DNA of 64,000 nucleotides from JACVRW01 sp963803245 (GTDB lineage: Bacteria > Actinomycetota > Thermoleophilia > Solirubrobacterales > Thermoleophilaceae): the NCBI GenBank assembly GCA_963803245.1, contig CAWDLI010000014.1, positions 1 through 64,000 on the forward strand, in the 5' to 3' direction. Positions 50,463-58,128 of the stretch are shown here, piece by piece. The position numbers and the translations under genes were made by a program. Each line of letters starts with the position of its first letter. Position 1 is the stretch's first letter. Below the pieces are notes generated by a model, which was not told the DNA's origin, searched no databases, and saw only the letters and a program-made list of their open reading frames with translations.

Positions 50463-51299
50463 TCAGGTCGCGATGAGTCCACCGAGGTTCTCCTGGAGCG
50501 CCTGCTCCGGGTCTTGGCGGTCCTTCACCACCGCACAGATCGCGCGCGTCATCGCCTCCGGATTCGCGTGCTGGAAGATGTTGCGGCCGATCGAGCACCC
50601 GCTCGCGCCACCGTCGAGTGCGGCGGCGATCTTGTTGAGCAGGTCGAGGTCTGACTCGCGCGAGCCGCCCGCCACCACCACGGGCACCGGCACGCAGCCC
50701 ACGATCTCGGCGAATCCCTCCGCCGAGCCCGGCCAGTTGCTCTTCACGATGTCGGCCCCGCACTCCACGCACAGCCGGGCGCTGCGCTTGAGGTAGGGCA
50801 GCCCCCATTCGCCGGCGTAGTCGGCCTCGCCGTAGTAGGCATTGGGGTACTCGGCCTCGGCCACGAACGGCATCCCCGCACGCGCGCACGCCTCGCCCAG
50901 CTCCGCGGTGAGGCTGATCACGTCCGGCTCGTTGTCGGGCGCGAAGGGCAGCAATGCCACGACGCCGTCGGCACCCAGCTCGGCCGCGCGCTCGACGGAG
51001 CAGATCAGCCGCTCCTGATGGGGAACGCCCCCGCGGCTCGCGGTGGCCGTGACCTTGACGACCACGCCGAAGTCCCTCGAGCGCGACAGCATCGGCGCGA
51101 GCGACTCGATCAGCCCCGGCGCGAGGAAGGCGCAGTTCGCCCCACCCTGCATCGCGGCCAGCACCATCTCCGCGGGATCCTCGAGGCCGGGCATGACCTC
51201 GGGGGCGCTGGTCCCGTGCGAGAAGGCGAACATCACCGTCCTGCTCGTGTCGGGATCCAGGATCCGACGTAGGCGCAGCTGCTTACCGGATGACGTCAA
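50463..51299 (-). CDS. DeoC/FbaB/LsrF-family class I aldolase
   Basis: 278 residues, TIM barrel. RTVMFAFSHGTSAPEVMPGLEDP at the start, VVVKVTATASRGG, PFVAEAEYPN, the Schiff-base Lys in GADIVKSNWPGS, and VVVAGGSRESDLDLLNKIAAALDGGASGCSIGRNIFQH at the end (phosphate site). These are shared by archaeal-type FBP aldolase, LsrF and ADH synthase. It could cleave a phosphorylated keto-sugar from the neighbouring pathway. Start overlaps the UPF0261 stop. Distinct from the larger FbaB-type aldolase encoded at 53585. Confidence 0.85.
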   Translation of the reverse strand: MTSSGKQLRLRRILDPDTSRTVMFAFSHGTSAPEVMPGLEDPAEMVLAAMQGGANCAFLAPGLIESLAPMLSRSRDFGVVVKVTATASRGGVPHQERLICSVERAAELGADGVVALLPFAPDNEPDVISLTAELGEACARAGMPFVAEAEYPNAYYGEADYAGEWGLPYLKRSARLCVECGADIVKSNWPGSAEGFAEIVGCVPVPVVVAGGSRESDLDLLNKIAAALDGGASGCSIGRNIFQHANPEAMTRAICAVVKDRQDPEQALQENLGGLIAT

Positions 51300-52570
51300 C
51301 CGTCACTCCTCTCCGTAGACGCGGCGGCCGGGAGCCGGTCCACCAGGGACAGCAAGGTCTCGACCACCACGTCGGCGAAGGCGTCGTCGTTCACGTGCGC
51401 CTCCACCAGCTCCACGTGCACGTTCGGCGAGGCCCCCTCGCGGAGCGCGGTGATGAACTCGAAGTCCGCCTCGGCGTCCCAGAACGGGCCGCCCTCGGAG
51501 TCGGGCACCGAGAAGCCGCGCGTGGGAACGCAGACCGCGACCGGGCCACGGGACGCGCTCGCCTTGCGGGCGAAGACCTCTCCGACGTTCCGCATCTCGC
51601 GGGCCGTGAGTCGGACGAGGGTCAGCTCGGGGTTGTGCCTGTAGAGGCTCCGGCCGCGGAACTCGCGCTCCGCGTCCTCGTAGCGACCGGTGGTGATGAA
51701 GTCGATGCAGCCCGGGACCAGCACCTGGGGCACGCCCACCTGGCCCGCCGCTTCCATCCGCGTAGGGCCCGCGTCCATCAACCCCCCCAACTCCTGGAAG
51801 CACAGCTCGGTGGTGGTGTAGTCCAGCACGGCGTCGAAGTGCCGGGCCAGGACGAGATCCTCCATCGCCCGTCCACCGGCGCCGTTCGCGTGGAACGCCA
51901 CGACGTCGTACCCGGCCCGCTCGAGGGCCTCCTTCGCGTGGGTGACCCCGGGCGTGGTGTTCCCGTTCATCGAGGCCGCTACGAGCGGCCTCGACGCGTC
52001 CACGGCCGGCTCGGGCGCCAGCTCGTCCATGGCCCGGACGGCCCCGACGATGTAGCCGGCAGCCTGCCGGTAGACCTTGTCGACGAGCTCGTTCACGCCC
52101 GCCACGTCAACCACGGTGTGCATGACCGCGACGTCGCGCAGGCCCGTGTAGGCCTGGAAGGTCCGCATGCCCGAGGCGAGTGGGGTCACGATCAGCTTGG
52201 GGAAGCCGATGTCGAGCTGCTGGAACGCCACGCCGGCGAGATGCGCCCCGGCTCCACCTACACAGAGGGCGCCGTCGATCCGGCCCTCGCGGGCGAGCTC
52301 CGCGGTCACCTCGGCCACACCTCGCTGCATCACGCCCACGGCGTCGCCCCTGTCCATCGCGCCCAGGTCGGCGAGCGTGGTGCCGGCAGCGGCGGCGACG
52401 CGCTCGGCCGAGTGGCTCACGCCGGCGTCGCTCGTGTCTCCGCCGACGCTCGCATCCAGAGTGACGACATCACCTCCCAGGCCCTCGATGGCCTGCTTGA
52501 CCCTGCTCAACTCGACGTGCTTGGTGTCGAATGTGCCGATGAGCAGGATGGTCGGGCGACGGGTGGGCAC
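51296..52570 (-). CDS. UPF0261 (Tm-1-like ATP-binding domain) protein
   Basis: 424 residues. TILLIGTFDTKHVELSRVKQAIE (nucleotide-binding start), DGALCVGGAGAHLAGVAFQQLDIGFPKLIVTPLASG, AASMNGNTTPGVTHAKEALERAGYDVVAFHANGAGGRAMEDLV and VPTRGFSVPDSEGGPFWD are hallmarks of UPF0261. The plant Tm-1 N-terminal domain binds ATP and blocks a viral replicase; bacterial members are unassigned but usually sit beside TIM-barrel enzymes, as here. First gene of operon B, GTG start. Confidence 0.85.
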   Translation of the reverse strand: MPTRRPTILLIGTFDTKHVELSRVKQAIEGLGGDVVTLDASVGGDTSDAGVSHSAERVAAAAGTTLADLGAMDRGDAVGVMQRGVAEVTAELAREGRIDGALCVGGAGAHLAGVAFQQLDIGFPKLIVTPLASGMRTFQAYTGLRDVAVMHTVVDVAGVNELVDKVYRQAAGYIVGAVRAMDELAPEPAVDASRPLVAASMNGNTTPGVTHAKEALERAGYDVVAFHANGAGGRAMEDLVLARHFDAVLDYTTTELCFQELGGLMDAGPTRMEAAGQVGVPQVLVPGCIDFITTGRYEDAEREFRGRSLYRHNPELTLVRLTAREMRNVGEVFARKASASRGPVAVCVPTRGFSVPDSEGGPFWDAEADFEFITALREGASPNVHVELVEAHVNDDAFADVVVETLLSLVDRLPAAASTERSDG

Positions 52571-52605
52571 GGGTGTGTCGTGCGAAAGGTGTTCTTGATA
52601 TCGAT

Positions 52606-52621
52606 CAGATTTCGGAATCTG
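52606..52621. promoter_or_regulatory. Second palindrome in the operon B promoter
   Basis: CAGATT-TCGG-AATCTG is a perfect 6-bp inverted repeat, centred about 43 nt from the GTG of UPF0261. It differs from the 21-bp operator next to it and may serve a second regulator, for instance the XRE-cupin protein. Confidence 0.4.
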
Positions 52622-52629
52622 CCTCGATC

Positions 52630-52650
52630 TTGTTCGGTCAGACCGTACAA
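52630..52650. promoter_or_regulatory. Operator copy 2 (21-bp palindrome)
   Basis: TTGT-T-CGGTC-A-GACCG-T-ACAA has perfectly complementary arms around a central A. It lies 60-80 nt upstream of the operon B start. 17 of 21 bases agree with the copy at 42619-42639. A third core, GGTCTGACC, is at 52690-52698, 54 nt away centre to centre (about five helical turns), which would allow looping or cooperative binding. Confidence 0.7.
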
Positions 52651-52689
52651 CACCGTTTCCGCCCGCGCAAGGACTGGGTCTGCGAGAGG

Positions 52690-52698
52690 GGTCTGACC
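52690..52698. promoter_or_regulatory. Operator core, partial third copy
   Basis: GGTCTGACC; on the minus strand CCGGTCAGACC matches the core of copy 2 (CGGTCAGACC), but the outer TTGT/ACAA arms are absent. It lies between the LLM oxidoreductase stop and operon B. Confidence 0.4.
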
Positions 52699-52707
52699 GG
52701 GCCGGGC

Positions 52708-52728
52708 GCCGCGGCTCAGAGCCGCGGC
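52708..52728 (-). terminator. GC-rich hairpin at the LLM gene end
   Basis: GCCGCGGCTC and GAGCCGCGGC form a 10-bp inverted repeat with a one-base centre, so the real stem is about 9 bp. The stop codon (52716-52718) lies inside it. No T-run. Possible U-less terminator separating the fbaB-LLM unit from operon B. Confidence 0.35.
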
Positions 52729-53588
52729 GGGCCTTCGCGCAGGCGCTCGCGCGTGAACTCGAGCGACCCGCGGCCCGAGTGAAAGCGCTCGATCCACCAG
52801 GTCGCGCCCGCCTCCACGTACGGCTCCACGACCGCGCGGCCGGCCGCGGAGTCGCCGGGCGGGGTGTAGCCGGCCGTCGCGACCGTGAAGGGGCGGTCGG
52901 CCTCGATGCCCTGGCGCTCCCGCTCGGCCGCGACGAAGGCGAGCGCCTCGCGCAGGTCGCCGGGGGTGAGCAGCTCCCCGCCGCCGCGCTCGGGAATGAC
53001 GCCGTCCATCCGCGCCGCGCGCCGGAACGGCCGCTTGTTGGGCCAGTTCCCGCCCACCCAGATCGGCAGGTGCTCCTGCACCGGCGGCGGCCTGAAGGTC
53101 ACCTCCGCGACCTCGTAGTGCGTGCCGGAGAAGCTGACGGGCTGGCCACTCAGCAGGAGCCGCAGGAGCTCGAGGCCCTCATCCAGCTTCTCGCGCCGCA
53201 CGAGCGGGTCCGGGTCCTCGCCGTAGGCCGCGAACTCCGCGTCCCCCGGCTCCCCGAGCCCCGCCCCGAAGACGACCCGTCCCTGGGACAGCACGTCCAG
53301 CGAGGCCACCTCGCGCGCGAGCTTCCAGGGCCGCCTGCGTGCAACCGGGGTGAGCATCGCGCCCAGGCGGATGCGGCGGGTGCGGGCCGCCGCGGCGGCC
53401 AGGGCGATCCACGGATCGCACACGTCCGGCGGTGACTCGAGGTCGAAGAGCACGTGGTCCCATGTGAAGAACCCGTCCCAGCCGCAGTCCTCGGCGAGCT
53501 CCGCCAGGTCGGCGAGCACCCGCGGATTCCCGTACTCCCACATGTTCGGGACGTGCACGCCGTAGCGCACGTCCCCGGCCCGGCTCAC
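52716..53588 (-). CDS. LLM-class (luciferase-like) flavin or F420-dependent oxidoreductase
   Basis: 290 residues, TIM barrel. YGVHVPNMWEYGNPRVLADLAELAEDCGWDGFFTWDHV, LGAMLTPVARRRPWKLAREVASLDVLSQGRVVFGAGLGEP and LPIWVGGNWPNKRPFRRAARMDGVIPE are typical of F420-type LLM enzymes in actinobacteria. F420 use is inferred from taxonomy. GTG 53588 overlaps the fbaB stop (GTGA). Function unrelated to aldolase as far as can be told. Confidence 0.82.
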   Translation of the reverse strand: MSRAGDVRYGVHVPNMWEYGNPRVLADLAELAEDCGWDGFFTWDHVLFDLESPPDVCDPWIALAAAAARTRRIRLGAMLTPVARRRPWKLAREVASLDVLSQGRVVFGAGLGEPGDAEFAAYGEDPDPLVRREKLDEGLELLRLLLSGQPVSFSGTHYEVAEVTFRPPPVQEHLPIWVGGNWPNKRPFRRAARMDGVIPERGGGELLTPGDLREALAFVAAERERQGIEADRPFTVATAGYTPPGDSAAGRAVVEPYVEAGATWWIERFHSGRGSLEFTRERLREGPPRL

Positions 53589-54664
53589 GCCACCGTGATC
53601 TCGTCGGCGAGGTAAACGTCCTGGATCGCGTTCAGCAGCCCGATGCCCTCGTCCATCGGCCGCTGGAACGCCTTGCGGCCCGAGATCAGGCCCATCCCGC
53701 CGGCGCGCTTGTTGATCACGGCGGTGCGCACCGCCTCGGCGAGGTCGCTCTGCCCCGACGACACGCCGCCGCTGTTGATGAGGCCGGCCCGGCCGAGGTA
53801 GCAGTTGATCACCTGATAGCGGGTCAGGTCGATCGGGTTGTCGGTGCTGAGCTCGTCGTAGACCTTGTCGTGGGTCTTCCCGTAGCCCGGGCCGAGCGCC
53901 TTGTAGCCGCCGTTGTTCTCGGGCAGCTTCTGCTTGATGATGTCGGCCTGGATCGTCACGCCGAGGTGGTTCGCCTGGCCGGTGAGGTCCGCCGCAACGT
54001 GGTAGTCCACGTCCTTCGTCTTGAAGGCCGAGTTGCGCAGGTAGCACCAGAGCACCGTGAACATGCCCCGCGCGTGCGCCTGCTCGAACGCCTGCGCGAC
54101 CTCGACGATCTGCCGGCGGCTCTGCTCAGAGCCGAAGTAGATGGTCGCTCCCACGCCCGCGGCCCCCATGTTCCAGGCCCTGTCCACCGAGCCGAACATG
54201 ACCTGGTCGTACTCGTTGGGATAGGTGAGCAGCTCATTGTGGTTGAGCTTGACGATGAAGGGGAACTTGTGCGCCCACTTCCGGCTCACCGCGCCGAGCA
54301 CGCCCAGGGTCGAGGCGATCGCGTTGCAGCCGCCCTCCACGGCGAGCTTGACGAGGTTGTCGGGATCGAAGTAGAGGGGGTTGGGGGCGAACGACGCGCC
54401 GCCCGAGTGCTCGATCCCCTGGTCGATCGGGAGGATCGACACGTACCCGGTGCCCGAGAGCCGCCCGGAGTGGAGCAGCCAGTTGAGCTGGCGAAGCACG
54501 TTGCTCGAGCGATCCGAGTCCAGGAAGACCCGGTCGACGAAGTCCGGACCCGGCAGATGCAGGTTCGCCTTGTCGAGGGTCTCGCTGCGGTGGGTCAGGA
54601 GCTGCTCGGCGTCTTCGCCCAGCAACTCCTCGAGACGCGAATGGGTGATTTGCTCTGTGGCCAA
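53585..54664 (-). CDS. fbaB: Class I fructose-bisphosphate aldolase
   Basis: About 359 residues. GYVSILPIDQGIEHSGGASFAPN, the Schiff-base Lys in FPFIVKLNHNELL, GAAGVGATIYFGSEQSRRQI, WCYLRNSAFKTKDVDYH, KALGPGYGKTHDKVYDEL and CYLGRAGLINSGGVSSGQSD are the FbaB/DhnA pattern. It interconverts fructose 1,6-bisphosphate and triose phosphates. TTG 54664 is preferred to ATG 54718, since a TAGGAT -10 lies between them (54696-54701) and GGAGAGGA precedes the TTG. Confidence 0.9.
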   Translation of the reverse strand: MATEQITHSRLEELLGEDAEQLLTHRSETLDKANLHLPGPDFVDRVFLDSDRSSNVLRQLNWLLHSGRLSGTGYVSILPIDQGIEHSGGASFAPNPLYFDPDNLVKLAVEGGCNAIASTLGVLGAVSRKWAHKFPFIVKLNHNELLTYPNEYDQVMFGSVDRAWNMGAAGVGATIYFGSEQSRRQIVEVAQAFEQAHARGMFTVLWCYLRNSAFKTKDVDYHVAADLTGQANHLGVTIQADIIKQKLPENNGGYKALGPGYGKTHDKVYDELSTDNPIDLTRYQVINCYLGRAGLINSGGVSSGQSDLAEAVRTAVINKRAGGMGLISGRKAFQRPMDEGIGLLNAIQDVYLADEITVA

Positions 54665-54695
54665 GTCGTCCTCTCCGGGTCGCGCGGGGAACGCG

Positions 54696-54701
54696 ATCCT
54701 A
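54696..54701 (-). promoter_or_regulatory. -10 hexamer of fbaB
   Basis: TAGGAT on the minus strand; about 31 nt before the TTG start, so this transcript has a short leader with a Shine-Dalgarno (GGAGAGGA). Confidence 0.4.
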
Positions 54702-54735
54702 CCGGCGGGGCGCTGCATGCACGCCGCCTAGCTCA

Positions 54736-54808
54736 TGGGCCGTGAAGGACTCGAACCTTCAACCTTGAGATTAAGAGTCTCCTGCTCTACCAGTTGAGCT
54801 AACGGCCC
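54736..54808 (-). tRNA. tRNA-Lys (anticodon CTT)
   Basis: 73 nt on the minus strand. The acceptor GGGCCGT pairs fully with ACGGCCC, discriminator A; CCA is not encoded. D arm has AGCTCAACTGGTAGAGC, the anticodon loop is CTCTTAA (CTT anticodon, reading AAG), and the T arm is GAAGGTTCGAGTCCTTC. A G-A mismatch sits at the top of the anticodon stem. AAG is the main Lys codon in this GC-rich genome. Confidence 0.95.
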
Positions 54809-54874
54809 GCGCCCGGCGATTCTAGAGACCATCGGTGCGCGGCCGGCGCCGCCGGCTGCTTGCGCAGCCGGGAC

Positions 54875-55234
54875 TCAGTTGTTGCTGCCGCCGGCGACGG
54901 CCGCCAGCGCCTCTTCGCGCGAGGAGTGGATCGGGAAGACGCGGTCGAGACCGGTGATCTCGAAGATCTTCGTGATGTTGTCGTCCGTGCACACCAGCGC
55001 GAGCGACCCGCCGGAGGGGCGCAGCCGCTTGACTCCGCCGACCAGCACGCCGAGCGTCGTCGAGTCGATGAAGGTGGCCTGCGACAGGTCCACCACGATC
55101 TGCTTCTTGCCCGACTCGATCAGCTCGACCATGCGCTCCTTGAACTCCGGCGCGGTGTACAGGTCGACCTCGCCCCCGAGCTCGATCACATGGGTCGTTT
55201 CGTCGACAGCCTCGTCTTCGATGTGGAAGTTCAC
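54875..55234 (-). CDS. STAS-domain anti-anti-sigma factor (SpoIIAA/RsbV-like)
   Basis: 119 residues. VIELGGEVDLYTAPEFKERMVELIESGKKQIVVDLSQATFIDSTTLGVLVGGVKRL: the Ser of DSTTLG is the usual phosphorylation site. Unphosphorylated protein pulls an RsbW-type anti-sigma factor off its sigma factor. A matching RsbW-like protein is encoded at 18824-19219, but the pairing is not proven. GTG start with a GGGAG site upstream. Confidence 0.9.
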   Translation of the reverse strand: MNFHIEDEAVDETTHVIELGGEVDLYTAPEFKERMVELIESGKKQIVVDLSQATFIDSTTLGVLVGGVKRLRPSGGSLALVCTDDNITKIFEITGLDRVFPIHSSREEALAAVAGGSNN

Positions 55235-55293
55235 GCTTCTCCCGGTTCGTCCTTGGTCGCCAGCATCCTGCCTGCGATCCGCGAAGGGTAACG

Positions 55294-55953
55294 TCAGCCG
55301 GCGGCCTGCTGCTGTTTCGCGGCCTTCTGCAGCTGCGCGGCCTGCTGCTCGACCTGCTTCTTGAGGTTCTTCGGCGCGAGGTCCACGGCCTTCTGAGCCG
55401 CGAGGTCCGCCGTGCGCTCGTCCCCGGCCAGCGCGGCGTACTGCACGAGCTGAAGGTAGGACTGGAAATCGTTCGACGAGTCGGCCACGATCGCCATCGC
55501 CCGGGCCGCCTCCTTGGGCCTCCCGAGCGCGCCCACGTCGTAGACCCGCAGGGCGACCGACGCAAGCGAGGGGTCGGGGTTGCCCTTGGCGGCCTCGAGA
55601 TAGCGCTGCCAGTAGACGCCCGCCCTCCGCAGGTCGTCGCGCGCGTCATCGGGGAAGGTCGTCGCGTTGGGCTCCTGCTCGGACACGGCGAGCGAGTAGT
55701 TGTCGCGGACCAGCGCCTTGAGCGCCGACGCGTTCGCCGGGCTGGCCTGGAGGCGCTCCTCGTTGCGCTCGATCCGCTTCTGGGTGACGTCGTCCCCGCC
55801 GTTGGCGGAGCGGTCGCTGAAAGCGTCGAAGAGCCCTCCGGACACGTCTCCGCCGATCCCGAAGAGCACGAGGCCGCCGCCCATCAGCACGGCGAGCATC
55901 AGATATGTGGCCTGCACCGCTCGGCGGCGCCGGCCTCTCAGGTCGAAGAGCAT
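55294..55953 (-). CDS. Membrane-anchored TPR-like protein
   Basis: 219 residues. One helix (AVQATYLMLAVLMGGGLVLFGIGG) follows a basic start, then an extracytoplasmic helical region with tetratricopeptide-like pairs (ASALKALVRDNYSLA, AGVYWQRYLEAAKGNPDPSLASVAL, DFQSYLQLVQYAALAGDERTADLAAQKAVDLAPKN) and a Gln/Ala-rich C-terminus. Likely a scaffold for an envelope complex. ATG 55953 is 10 nt after TAGCCT (55964-55969), which overlaps the tatC stop. Confidence 0.75.
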   Translation of the reverse strand: MLFDLRGRRRRAVQATYLMLAVLMGGGLVLFGIGGDVSGGLFDAFSDRSANGGDDVTQKRIERNEERLQASPANASALKALVRDNYSLAVSEQEPNATTFPDDARDDLRRAGVYWQRYLEAAKGNPDPSLASVALRVYDVGALGRPKEAARAMAIVADSSNDFQSYLQLVQYAALAGDERTADLAAQKAVDLAPKNLKKQVEQQAAQLQKAAKQQQAAG

Positions 55954-55963
55954 GCGGGGCGGA

Positions 55964-55969
55964 AGGCTA
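55964..55969 (-). promoter_or_regulatory. -10 hexamer of the TPR-like gene
   Basis: TAGCCT (minus) ends 10 nt before ATG 55953; its TAG doubles as the tatC stop codon. Confidence 0.4.
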
Positions 55970-56737
55970 GCTGCCCTCGGCGGAGGCGATTCGCTCCGCT
56001 ACCTCCGGCGCCGGCCGGCCGAGCACCGAGGCCAGCCAGATGCTCAGCTCGTAGAGGAAGATCAGCGGCACCATCTCGAGGATGAGCGTGAGCGGGTCGA
56101 GCGTGGGCAGGAGCGAAGCCACGACCGCGATGATCACGATCGCGTAGCGGCGGTTCTTGCGGAGCTTCTCGGGGGACGTGACACCGAGCTTGCACGCGGC
56201 GAGCACGCCCACGGGGATCTGGAACCCGATCCCCATCGCCAGCATGAGCATCGTGATGAACGAGTAGTAGTCGCGAGCGCGGACCTGGGTGTTGAAGTTG
56301 TCCGCGTTGAAGTTGAGGAGGAAGGTCAGCGCGGGGCCGAGCACCACGAAGTAGCAGAACACCACGCCCGAGATGAAGAGCACCGGGACGAGCAGGAGCA
56401 GCGGCAATGCCACCCGCCGCTCCGTCGGGCTGAAGGCCGGCAGGAGGAACGCGTAGACCTGGTAGAGGATCACCGGCAGCGCGATGATCAGCGCCACGTA
56501 GGCCGAGTTCGTGAGCGTCGTGTAGAAGGCCTCGGCGGGACCGAGCGTGATCGGCTCGATTCCGCGCGGCAGCGGATGGTTGACGATCCGCAGGACCAGG
56601 TCGTTCTGCCAGCCGGTGACGGCCCACGCCGCGCCGAAGGCCAGCGCGCAGATGACTATCCGGGTGCGTAGCTCGTCGAGATGCTCGACGATGGAGAGGC
56701 GATCTTCATGGGCGATCGGGCGGATGCGGCGCGCCAC
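55967..56737 (-). CDS. tatC: Twin-arginine translocase subunit TatC
   Basis: 256 residues, six helices. Cytoplasmic start IVEHLDELRTRIVICALAF, the conserved F-x-Y-x-K-x-x-x-x region reading PAEAFYTTLTNSAYVALIIALPVILYQ, FLLPAFSPTERR and TSPEKLRKNRRYAIVIIAVVASLLPTLDPLT. TatC binds the RR signal of folded exported proteins. The Rieske protein at 61348-62007 carries such a signal. 18 nt downstream of tatA. Confidence 0.95.
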   Translation of the reverse strand: MARRIRPIAHEDRLSIVEHLDELRTRIVICALAFGAAWAVTGWQNDLVLRIVNHPLPRGIEPITLGPAEAFYTTLTNSAYVALIIALPVILYQVYAFLLPAFSPTERRVALPLLLLVPVLFISGVVFCYFVVLGPALTFLLNFNADNFNTQVRARDYYSFITMLMLAMGIGFQIPVGVLAACKLGVTSPEKLRKNRRYAIVIIAVVASLLPTLDPLTLILEMVPLIFLYELSIWLASVLGRPAPEVAERIASAEGS

Positions 56738-56755
56738 GGTGCGGCCCCGCTCGGC

Positions 56756-56983
56756 TTAGGACTGGCGCTCGCCGGCGGCAGTCGGCGTCGGCTCGGGCTT
56801 GTCGGCGGTCGCCTTGACCGCTTCGAGCTCCTCGCGCTCTTTGTCCTTGCCGGTGATCGAGTCCTTGAACTCGCGCATCCCCGTTCCCAGCGAGCGCCCG
56901 AGATCGGGCAGGCGCTTGGGACCGAAGACCACCAGCACGACGACGAGCACCACGATGATCTCTAGTGGGCCTGGAGTCCACAT
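56756..56983 (-). CDS. tatA: Twin-arginine translocase subunit TatA
   Basis: 75 residues. The membrane helix (LEIIVVLVVVLVVFGP), hinge FGPKRLPDLGRSLG, amphipathic helix GMREFKDSI and a charged tail rich in Glu, Lys and Pro are the standard TatA layout. It multimerises to form the Tat pore with TatC. ATG 56983 is 9 nt after TAACAT. Confidence 0.95.
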   Translation of the reverse strand: MWTPGPLEIIVVLVVVLVVFGPKRLPDLGRSLGTGMREFKDSITGKDKEREELEAVKATADKPEPTPTAAGERQS

Positions 56984-56992
56984 GAGTGCCGC

Positions 56993-56998
56993 ATGTTA
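56993..56998 (-). promoter_or_regulatory. -10 hexamer of tatA
   Basis: TAACAT (minus) ends 9 nt before ATG 56983; leaderless spacing. Confidence 0.5.
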
Positions 56999-57008
56999 GC
57001 GGGGCGCC

Positions 57009-57581
57009 CTAACTGTCTTCGAAGTTCTGGTAGAAGCGGCTGGGGGTCGGCTCCGCCTGCCCCTGGTACTTCGAGCCCATCTCGCCGGAGCCGTACGGGT
57101 GCTCCACGGGCCCGTCCATCCGCATGAACGAGAGCTGCCCGATCGGCATGCCCTCGTAGATCGTGATCGGCAGGTTGGCGACGTTGGAGAGCTCGAGAGT
57201 CAGCCTGCCGGCGAACCCGGCGTCGACGAAGCCTGCGGTCGAGTGGATCAGGAGCCCCAGGCGCCCCAGGCTCGACTTGCCCTCCAGGCGGGCCACCAGA
57301 TCGTCCGGGAGCTCCACCTGCTCGAGCGTCTGGCCGAGCACGAACTCGCCCGGGTGGAGGATGAACGGCTGGTCGCGGTCCTTGATCTCCACGAGCTCCG
57401 TCAGGTCGTCCATCGGCTGCCGCACGTCTATGTACGGGTAGCGCGCGTTGTGGAAGACGCGGAAGCGGCTGTCCACGCGAACGTCGACGCTGGACGGCTG
57501 GACCAGACGCTCGTCGTAGGGGTCTATGACGATCCGTCCAGCCTCGATTTCGGCACGAATCGTGCGGTCGCTGAGCACCAC
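57009..57581 (-). CDS. dcd: dCTP deaminase (possibly bifunctional deaminase/dUTPase)
   Basis: 190 residues. VLSDRTIRAEIEAGRI, LVQPSSVDVRVDSRFRVF, FILHPGEFVLGQTLE, LEGKSSLGRLGLLIHSTAGFVDAGF, LTLELSNVANLPITIYEGMPIGQLSF and GSKYQGQAEPTPSRFYQNF match the Dcd family closely, including residues of the mycobacterial enzyme that converts dCTP to dUMP in one step. It supplies dUMP for dTMP synthesis. GTG 57581 is 9 nt after TAGACT. Confidence 0.95.
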   Translation of the reverse strand: MVLSDRTIRAEIEAGRIVIDPYDERLVQPSSVDVRVDSRFRVFHNARYPYIDVRQPMDDLTELVEIKDRDQPFILHPGEFVLGQTLEQVELPDDLVARLEGKSSLGRLGLLIHSTAGFVDAGFAGRLTLELSNVANLPITIYEGMPIGQLSFMRMDGPVEHPYGSGEMGSKYQGQAEPTPSRFYQNFEDS

Positions 57582-57590
57582 GGGCGCCCG

Positions 57591-57596
57591 AGTCTA
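57591..57596 (-). promoter_or_regulatory. -10 hexamer of dcd
   Basis: TAGACT (minus) ends 9 nt before GTG 57581. Confidence 0.5.
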
Positions 57597-57675
57597 GATA
57601 CGGCGCGGGATCGACCGCCCACGGGCGAGGTTTCCAGTTCAAGTTCCCTGATCGCGTGCCGATACGGGGATCAGG

Positions 57676-58119
57676 ATGGAAGAGATGGAGACAGGCGGAG
57701 AGCAGACCCACTACGTCAAGCGCGTGGTTCTCCCCAGCGGGAAGACGATCGAGGTCGTCTACTTCAAGGAGACCGAGACCCAGCTTGACGAGGTGCATGC
57801 TGTCGAGCACGCCCCCGCGGAGCCCCACCAGGAGCTTCACGTGTGCATGGAGTGCTACTCCGAGCTCGTGTACCCCGTCCACTGGGACGAGGCCGGGCCC
57901 GAGAACTGGAACGTCCTGCTCCACTGCCCCAACTGCGACGTCTACCGCGAGGGCATCTTCGCGCAGGACACCGTCGAGGCGTTCGACGAGGAGCTCGACC
58001 GCGGCGGCGACGCCCTGGCGCGCGACTACAAGCGCCTCATGCGGGCGAACATGGCCGAGGAGATCGAGCGCTTTGCCGGCGCCCTCCTGGCCGACGCCAT
58101 CCTCCCTGAAGACTTTTAG
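57676..58119 (+). CDS. Zinc-ribbon conserved hypothetical protein
   Basis: 147 residues. An N-terminal beta strand (KRVVLPSGKTIEVVYFKE) leads to two Cys pairs, HVCMECYSELVYPVHW and HCPNCDVYREGIF, which should bind one zinc. The C-terminal part is an acidic helical region (VEAFDEELDRGGDALARDYKRLMRANMAEEIERF). I cannot name a function; it looks like a small actinobacterial protein-interaction module. Second ATG four codons in is an alternative start. Converges with the prenyl synthase gene. Confidence 0.75.
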   Translation: MEEMETGGEQTHYVKRVVLPSGKTIEVVYFKETETQLDEVHAVEHAPAEPHQELHVCMECYSELVYPVHWDEAGPENWNVLLHCPNCDVYREGIFAQDTVEAFDEELDRGGDALARDYKRLMRANMAEEIERFAGALLADAILPEDF

Positions 58120-58128
58120 TCGCGCCCT

